Source: Oscillospiraceae bacterium
GTDB lineage: Bacteria; Bacillota; Clostridia; Oscillospirales; Oscillospiraceae
Direction: 5' to 3'
Assembly: GCA_017936205.1 (NCBI GenBank)
Contig: JAGBGB010000106.1
Span: 1 to 12,071, forward strand
DNA: 12,071 nt
Each line of letters starts with the position of its first letter. Position 1 is the first letter of the stretch. Positions 7,195 to 12,071 of the stretch are shown piece by piece. The position numbers and the translations under genes are program-made. The notes beneath the pieces are model-generated. The model was not told the origin of the DNA and did no database searches. It worked only from the letters and a program-made list of their open reading frames with translations.

Positions 7195-7220
7195 AATACG
7201 AAGAAAGAAGGGGATACTCT

Positions 7221-10200
7221 ATGTTGAAACGAATCTTGTCCTTGCTGCTCATTGCAGCAATGCTGCTTCCCATGCTCCCACAATTGGGGCTGAAAGCAGA
7301 TGCAGCGACCTACACCACCGCAGACTGGAACGAATTACGGAACAATTGGAAGGTTGCAAGCTGCGGAGATGACTCTGTAGACTGGTCAGACCCGGAGATC
7401 CAGAAAATCGTCGGTGTAAAGAATAGCTCCGGGGTTTCCACCTCCGGCATCAGCTATAACGGTGGCAAATATTGGAGAGATCTAGAGAGCAACCGCTCCA
7501 ACTCCGGCCGTGTGTTTGGAAGTACCAATATTACCATTACTGTTCCCAGTGATACCATGCGGAAGCAGTTTGGGTATCTCCTGTATATGGCAAAGGCCTA
7601 CGGCACCAGAGGAACCTCCTATTCCTATAAGGATAGCAGTGGCAATCTTGTGACCCAGGATCTCTATCAGAACCAGGAGCTGAGAGATGCTATTTTCTAT
7701 GGTTTGCAGAAGGGTTCAGATGCCTTCTTTAACTATGATAAGTGGTATGCACAGAAGAACAGCAGTACCGCGACCTCCTACTATAACTGGTGGGATTGGG
7801 CATACGGCGCACCGAATCCTATTCTCGGGACCCTTCTGATCATGTATCCCTTTAAGACTACGGCTGAGAAGAACACTGCCAATGAGATCATTGCAACCTG
7901 CCGTACCATGATCGATACCCTCCGTCCCAATAATGACGGTAAGACCGACGAGACCTCCATAAGCAATCGTCGTACCCGTCTGCGGATCTGTGGTATGATC
8001 GCCGCCCTGAAGCAGGATACAGCTCTTATGGAACAGACTCGCACAAATCTTGTGGATATGTTGAGCAAGAATGATGGCGGAAACGGTGTTCAGATGGACA
8101 ATTCTTATGTTGCTCATAACTATTTTGCTTATGAGGGTGGCTACGGTGTCCAGAACCTTTGTGAGAGAATCATCGACAGCTATCATGTTATGGCAGGAAC
8201 AGCTTTTGAGTTGTCTTCCTCTAACAAGCATAATCAGGTGGACTGGATCTTGAAGACCTTTGCTCCGGTAATGCACAATGGTGTAATGATGCAGATGGTC
8301 AATGGCAGATCTATTACCGTTGGCCGTTCAGCGGGCAGAAATGTCCTGGCTGCTGCCTTGCAGCTGTTGGGATGCTTCGAGCCTGAGGATGATCTGCAGC
8401 TCATTCAATTCATACGCAGCGCTGTGGTGAGAGATACAGAAGAAGAAACGAAGAAGCTATACTCCTCCTTGGCAGTGTCTTTGGGCGAAGTAGTTCTGGT
8501 GCAGAAACTGAAGGAATGCATTTTTGAGTATAATGTAGCTCCGGAAGATGGTATTTTTGCACAAATGCGCTATAGGAATGACCGTGCGGTGCAGCATACA
8601 AAGAACTATACCGTAGGGCTTGCCATGAGCTCTCGGCGCATTGCCACTCATGAGAGTATCAATGGAGTCAACCGCTATGGCTGGTATACCGGTGACGGTT
8701 CTCTGTATGTATACGACGATACTACCACTGTTTCCTATGATCAGTATGGATCGGATTATAACCTCTATGCCAATATGTACCGTATTCCCGGAACTACCGA
8801 GGAAAACTCCACCTCACGGAAGCCTAACTGCCAAAGACTGCCCTATTTCCCCGGTATGACCTATACCGCATCAGGCTGGACTCAGGCTAAGAACAAGGAT
8901 GGCGTGGATGCCGGTGCTTTCGTGGGTGGTGCTGAACTGGGCGGACAGTTTATTGCTGCAGCTATGGACTTTGAGGCTTATAGCTGGTCTTCTGCAGAGT
9001 CCGCTGTAGAGAAAACCAAGGTCACGAGTCCTGTAGACCGGAATAATCTAAAACAAGTCCTTACCTCTGACTTAACAGCGAAAAAATCTTACTTCATGTT
9101 CGACAATGAGATCGTCTGCGTAGGCAGTGATATTGATTTCAGCACCAGAAGCAATTCTGTGTATACCTATGTAGATAACCGTGAGCTTTTGGAGAAAACG
9201 ACTGTAGATGGTGTGACCACCTATGGCACAGAGGACATTATTGTGGACGGTGTAACCTTGGAAAAGGTCAATTCCTTCTCCACTAAGAAGTACACCGATC
9301 CCCAGTGGGTGTATGCCGAGAATTTTGGTGGCTATGTATTCCCCAAGGGAGGGAATGTGACCATTAAAAAAGCCTATCGGGAATCCTCTGCCGACGGTGA
9401 CGATACGAACGACAGCTTCAACCAGCATTCTCTGAGTACTGTTGCTTCCAACGGTAAGCACAGCTTCTTCGAAATGTGGGTGGACCATGGCTCCAAGCCG
9501 GTCAACGGCAGCTACAGCTATGTTATGCTCCCCGGTATGACCCCGGAGGAAACCCAGGGCTACAGCACTCGTCCCGACATTACCATTGCGAAGAATACGA
9601 CCTCTCTCCATGTAGTGAAGGAGAATACCTTGGGTATCACCGCCATGGTCTTCTGGAAGGCAGGAACCTACGGCGATATTACTGTAGATAAGCCCATGAT
9701 CGTCATGGTTCGGGAACGGGATGGCATGTACACCATCAGTGCCTCCGATCCTACGCAGGAGCTGACCAGCGGTACTATTACCATTAACCGCAATCTCCAT
9801 ACCTGGGATGTAAATAGCAAGATCACCGTTTCCGGCACCTCCAAGAAGACTTTGAAGATCAACTTCAGCGGTGCTAAGGGACAGTCCATTGCGGGAGAAT
9901 TCTTTATTGCCGATACCGAGCAGCTTATGTTTGACTTTGCCAAGGTCAACTCCGGCAAGTATCAGGATAATCTCTATGGTTTCAAGAACTATGCAGACCT
10001 GAATAACTGGGCACCTAAGCGGATTCCCTCCGATTCCCTGACTATGAGCGGCGGTAAGCTCATTGTTCCTCTGACTACGGAAACGGACAGCTCCGGCAAT
10101 CCTTCCCAGTACCATACCTACATTCAACCCTCTAATTCTAAGACGAATTTTGCGTGGAACTCCGACTATACTTCTAACAACTTCCTGAACTTCGAGGCAG

Positions 10201-12071
10201 CCAATGCAGAGATCTTCCAGATCCGCTTGAAATTAGAGGGAGCTGTACCATACGGAAGCTATGACCCCGGTGTGTACTTGACCTATTTGCCTGCTAATTC
10301 GGAAAAGTGGAGCGGCAGCTCTACAACGCCTAACGACTGGAAGGAAACCATCAAGGTTCCCATCCCAAAGGAATGTCTCAAGGGTGGCTCCCTGGAGGGA
10401 GAATATGTGACCCTAACCTTGGACCTGAGCAGTAAGAAGATCTCTAAGTGTGGCACCATTAAGGCGGTTACCTTTATGCTTGGTTATATGCGTGAGGGAA
10501 AGGCGACCATAGATCATATCTATATAGGACGGAAGACCCACAGCCTCTACTTCGGCTTTGGCAAGGATGGCTCTGTGCCTCGCTATGCAGAGGGAGCTTA
10601 CGGCGGCCATGACTTCGATGATGCCATCAGTCCGACCTGGGCTACCGGTGGCACCGCCGAAACCGGTGGACATTATAAGCTGGATCCGATTGAGGGTACC
10701 ATGACCCTGTACACCGGTGCCAACTACACCGGAACCTTGGGGGCAGGAGAGATCTACGGAGCTGTTTTAGGGACGACCTCATCTACCCATGACTATGCCT
10801 TTGTAGCCGATGATGCAGACCATCCCTTGTCTTATGATCCTTCCCAGGCTGAGATCGTGGAGGTACGCTTCAAAACGGAAGACTTGGCAGCTCAGGAAGG
10901 GAAGAACCCCGCACTTCTCCTCATGGCAATACAGGAAACTGCAGGTGTGACAACGGCAAATTCTGAGGCATCTGCTCCCTTTACCATTACCAATGGGCAA
11001 TGGCAGACGGTGCAGATCCCCATCAATGACAAGCTGAAGAATGCGGACTATTTGAAGTCCTTTGGAGTTCGCTTTATACATACAAGAAACGGGAATCCCG
11101 GCGAATTTGCCAAGATCGTTGTGGACTATATCTATGTGGGAAAGAAGGCAGAAGCTCCTTCTACCCTCTTCATTGGCTTTACCAATAAGGATACGGATAA
11201 GGAACGCTACCTGAGCCAGACCTACGGCAATGTGAATCTGGATGCCGGTGGCTGGACGAATAGCAACCGACTGGCAGCTCCTGTGTTCTCCTCTGCGGGT
11301 GAGGGCACAATGACCTTGAATGTCAATGCAGATGCAACCCAGGGCGTTATGTATGTACAGTCTACACCTTCCATTAACAGACCCTTGACCATGGAGTATG
11401 ACACCCAAAGTGCAGAGGTGATTCAGTACCGCTTCAAGCTGAAGAATTTCAAGGCATACAACACACCCCAAATGAATTTGTATTTCTACAGCACCCTGTC
11501 GTCCCATCCTCTGGGTTCTGATGCCATTAAGTTAGCTACATCCGACGGATATAGCCTTACACCAGAGGAGCTAAACAGCGATACCTATATTACTGTCACC
11601 AGCCCCGTCAGCTCTCATGTGAAGGCTGCGGAAAAAATCACAGCTCTGCGGTTGAATCTTTCAGGGGCAGAAAGCATCAGCTCCACCCAGACCGGTGTGA
11701 TCACCGTAGATTATATCTATGTAGGGCCCAGAGCTCACGCACCCACCGGCTGTGTAACAGTGACCTATTTGGATGCAGATGGGAATACGTTGGGAAGCCA
11801 AACTGTCGTAAAGGGAGAAGCTGCTGTTTACACAGGCGATACCCCCGCTAAGGCACCTACTGAAGAAGTACACTATGTCTTTACAGGTTGGGATAAGGAT
11901 CTTTCCAAGGTCACAGAGGACATAACAGTGACAGCACAGTTTAAGGAAGAAGCTCATAGCTACACCGATGGACTATGCTCCTGTGGAAAGCAGAAGGATC
12001 TGACCCCTGTGGAGGAAAGCAGCTGGAAGTTGAATCACACCCTGAATCTGGCAAGTGATATTTCTGTGAAC
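7221..12071 (+). CDS. Secreted polysaccharide lyase family 8 (hyaluronate/chondroitin/xanthan lyase family), large multi-domain, 3' end outside window
   Basis: The frame is open from the ATG at 7221 to the window edge: 1617 codons with no stop. AAGGGG (7208-7213) lies 7 bases upstream. A signal peptide (MLKRILSLLLIAAMLLPMLP, likely cleavage after ADA at residue 28) sends it outside the cell. The lyase module follows directly. An alpha-toroid carries NWWD (189-192, the aromatic patch) and the catalytic set N249 (SISNRRTRLRICGM), H299 and Y308 (AHNYFAYEGGYG), with R363 in MVNGRSI. The N-H and H-Y spacings (50 and 9) equal those of pneumococcal hyaluronate lyase (Asn349, His399, Tyr408). The beta part has YRIPGTTEE and DHGSKPVNGSYSYVMLPG (from D755), typical of the family. 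Family 8 enzymes cut uronic-acid glycans by beta-elimination; hyaluronan or chondroitin is likeliest in a gut organism, but the exact substrate cannot be read from sequence. After about residue 900 come three ~200-residue modules, an InlB-type repeat (1512-1574) and HSYTDGLCSCG (1579-1589). No cell-wall anchor is visible before the edge. Confidence 0.93.
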   Translation, partial: MLKRILSLLLIAAMLLPMLPQLGLKADAATYTTADWNELRNNWKVASCGDDSVDWSDPEIQKIVGVKNSSGVSTSGISYNGGKYWRDLESNRSNSGRVFGSTNITITVPSDTMRKQFGYLLYMAKAYGTRGTSYSYKDSSGNLVTQDLYQNQELRDAIFYGLQKGSDAFFNYDKWYAQKNSSTATSYYNWWDWAYGAPNPILGTLLIMYPFKTTAEKNTANEIIATCRTMIDTLRPNNDGKTDETSISNRRTRLRICGMIAALKQDTALMEQTRTNLVDMLSKNDGGNGVQMDNSYVAHNYFAYEGGYGVQNLCERIIDSYHVMAGTAFELSSSNKHNQVDWILKTFAPVMHNGVMMQMVNGRSITVGRSAGRNVLAAALQLLGCFEPEDDLQLIQFIRSAVVRDTEEETKKLYSSLAVSLGEVVLVQKLKECIFEYNVAPEDGIFAQMRYRNDRAVQHTKNYTVGLAMSSRRIATHESINGVNRYGWYTGDGSLYVYDDTTTVSYDQYGSDYNLYANMYRIPGTTEENSTSRKPNCQRLPYFPGMTYTASGWTQAKNKDGVDAGAFVGGAELGGQFIAAAMDFEAYSWSSAESAVEKTKVTSPVDRNNLKQVLTSDLTAKKSYFMFDNEIVCVGSDIDFSTRSNSVYTYVDNRELLEKTTVDGVTTYGTEDIIVDGVTLEKVNSFSTKKYTDPQWVYAENFGGYVFPKGGNVTIKKAYRESSADGDDTNDSFNQHSLSTVASNGKHSFFEMWVDHGSKPVNGSYSYVMLPGMTPEETQGYSTRPDITIAKNTTSLHVVKENTLGITAMVFWKAGTYGDITVDKPMIVMVRERDGMYTISASDPTQELTSGTITINRNLHTWDVNSKITVSGTSKKTLKINFSGAKGQSIAGEFFIADTEQLMFDFAKVNSGKYQDNLYGFKNYADLNNWAPKRIPSDSLTMSGGKLIVPLTTETDSSGNPSQYHTYIQPSNSKTNFAWNSDYTSNNFLNFEAANAEIFQIRLKLEGAVPYGSYDPGVYLTYLPANSEKWSGSSTTPNDWKETIKVPIPKECLKGGSLEGEYVTLTLDLSSKKISKCGTIKAVTFMLGYMREGKATIDHIYIGRKTHSLYFGFGKDGSVPRYAEGAYGGHDFDDAISPTWATGGTAETGGHYKLDPIEGTMTLYTGANYTGTLGAGEIYGAVLGTTSSTHDYAFVADDADHPLSYDPSQAEIVEVRFKTEDLAAQEGKNPALLLMAIQETAGVTTANSEASAPFTITNGQWQTVQIPINDKLKNADYLKSFGVRFIHTRNGNPGEFAKIVVDYIYVGKKAEAPSTLFIGFTNKDTDKERYLSQTYGNVNLDAGGWTNSNRLAAPVFSSAGEGTMTLNVNADATQGVMYVQSTPSINRPLTMEYDTQSAEVIQYRFKLKNFKAYNTPQMNLYFYSTLSSHPLGSDAIKLATSDGYSLTPEELNSDTYITVTSPVSSHVKAAEKITALRLNLSGAESISSTQTGVITVDYIYVGPRAHAPTGCVTVTYLDADGNTLGSQTVVKGEAAVYTGDTPAKAPTEEVHYVFTGWDKDLSKVTEDITVTAQFKEEAHSYTDGLCSCGKQKDLTPVEESSWKLNHTLNLASDISVN
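9924..10529 (+). repeat. Beta-rich module 1 of 3 in the lyase (residues 902-1103)
   Basis: Begins LMFDF and has a YG...W element (NLYGFKNYADLNNW), the core AEIFQIRLKL (from residue 996) and the closing IDHIYIG. It is a protein-level repeat, too diverged to be an obvious DNA repeat. The fold is inferred to be a beta sandwich, possibly carbohydrate-binding. Confidence 0.65.
10545..11141 (+). repeat. Beta-rich module 2 of 3 in the lyase (residues 1109-1307)
   Basis: Begins LYFGF, exactly 207 residues after module 1. It shares the YG...W element (GAYGGHDFDDAISPTW), GTMTLY, the core AEIVEVRFKT (from residue 1210) and the closing VVDYIYVG with module 3. Confidence 0.75.
11166..11726 (+). repeat. 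Beta-rich module 3 of 3 in the lyase (residues 1316-1502)
   Basis: Begins LFIGF, exactly 207 residues after module 2. It shares QTYGNVNLDAGGW, GTMTLNV, the core AEVIQYRFKL (from residue 1398) and the closing TVDYIYVG. The closing motif is also similar in DNA: GA(C/T)TATATCTATGT(G/A)GG at 11124 and 11709. Confidence 0.75.
11754..11942 (+). other. InlB B-repeat / Listeria-Bacteroides type domain within the lyase (residues 1512-1574)
   Basis: A single unit of about 63 residues with the family signature: a VTVTYLDADGNTLGSQTV strand pair, a central HYVFTGWDKDL and a closing ITVTAQF. These units are common in secreted and wall-attached proteins of Firmicutes and act as spacers or adhesion modules. 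It is followed by H-x-Y-x3-G-x-C-x-C-G-like residues 1579-1589 and then by the start of another domain (WKLNHTLNLASDIS) cut by the window edge. Confidence 0.75.

Noticed and set aside
7175..7372. A 65-codon + strand frame starting in the lyase leader.
   Set aside because: It lacks a ribosome binding site, begins inside the leader stem-loop and runs out of frame over the lyase signal peptide.
7716..8276. A 186-codon open frame on the minus strand.
   Set aside because: It is antisense to the catalytic part of the lyase, which includes the conserved Asn and His/Tyr motifs; coding on + is certain.
9072..10127. A 351-codon open frame on the minus strand.
   Set aside because: It lies entirely antisense to the lyase, whose + strand translation shows clear family 8 motifs through this stretch. 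Its own translation shows no recognisable domain.
10779..11507. A 242-codon open frame on the minus strand.
   Set aside because: It is antisense to modules 2 and 3 of the lyase and Cys/His/Ile-rich in a way typical of antisense frames; no domain is recognisable.
1..12071. Search for CRISPR arrays, tRNA or rRNA genes, insertion sequences and attachment sites.
   Set aside because: No short direct-repeat array, cloverleaf-like sequence, transposase frame or flanking terminal inverted repeats were seen by eye. The only large repeats are the protein modules in the lyase.
7221..12071. Possible frameshift or pseudogene status of the lyase.
   Set aside because: Codon phase was checked at about ten points from 7221 to 12071 and stays constant with no in-frame stop; the gene is only cut by the window edge.

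Overview
This window looks like a chromosomal segment of a Gram-positive (Firmicutes) bacterium, most likely a gut-associated member of the class Clostridia. The evidence is the dnaX-ybaB-recR gene order, AGGAGG-type ribosome binding sites, RecD2 without a visible RecBC partner, roughly balanced base composition, and a secreted modular glycan lyase with an InlB/Listeria-Bacteroides type repeat. Genus cannot be assigned from the sequence alone. All genes I support are on the + strand.

Region 1 (1-1650) is a conserved DNA-metabolism operon: the 3' end of dnaX (clamp loader tau/gamma subunit), ybaB (nucleoid-associated protein) and recR (recombination mediator). YbaB and RecR share a TGATG stop/start overlap, and the unit ends in a strong rho-independent terminator at 1607-1650.

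Region 2 (about 1660-7090) is a second transcription unit. It holds an unnamed one-pass membrane protein, recD2 (its probable TTG start lies inside the end of the previous gene), a divergent mreB-family gene, and a membrane-anchored polysaccharide deacetylase with a large insertion in its NodB-type catalytic domain. Gaps are short (14 and 24 bases) or negative, and the unit closes with a terminator with a 13-bp stem at 7045-7087. MreB next to an anchored deacetylase suggests a cell-wall role for the second half of this unit.

Region 3 (about 7120-12071) is a separately transcribed gene with a near-consensus promoter (TTGACA, 16 bases, TATAAT) and a stem-loop at the very start of its transcript. 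It encodes a very large secreted polysaccharide lyase of family 8 (hyaluronate/chondroitin/xanthan lyase family). The catalytic Asn, His and Tyr are present with the family's spacing. The lyase is followed by three diverged tandem beta-rich modules starting exactly 207 residues apart, an InlB-type repeat and a CxCG motif. The reading frame is still open at the window edge, with 1617 codons visible. This gene is the accessory, host-glycan-facing part of the window; the rest is mainly housekeeping.
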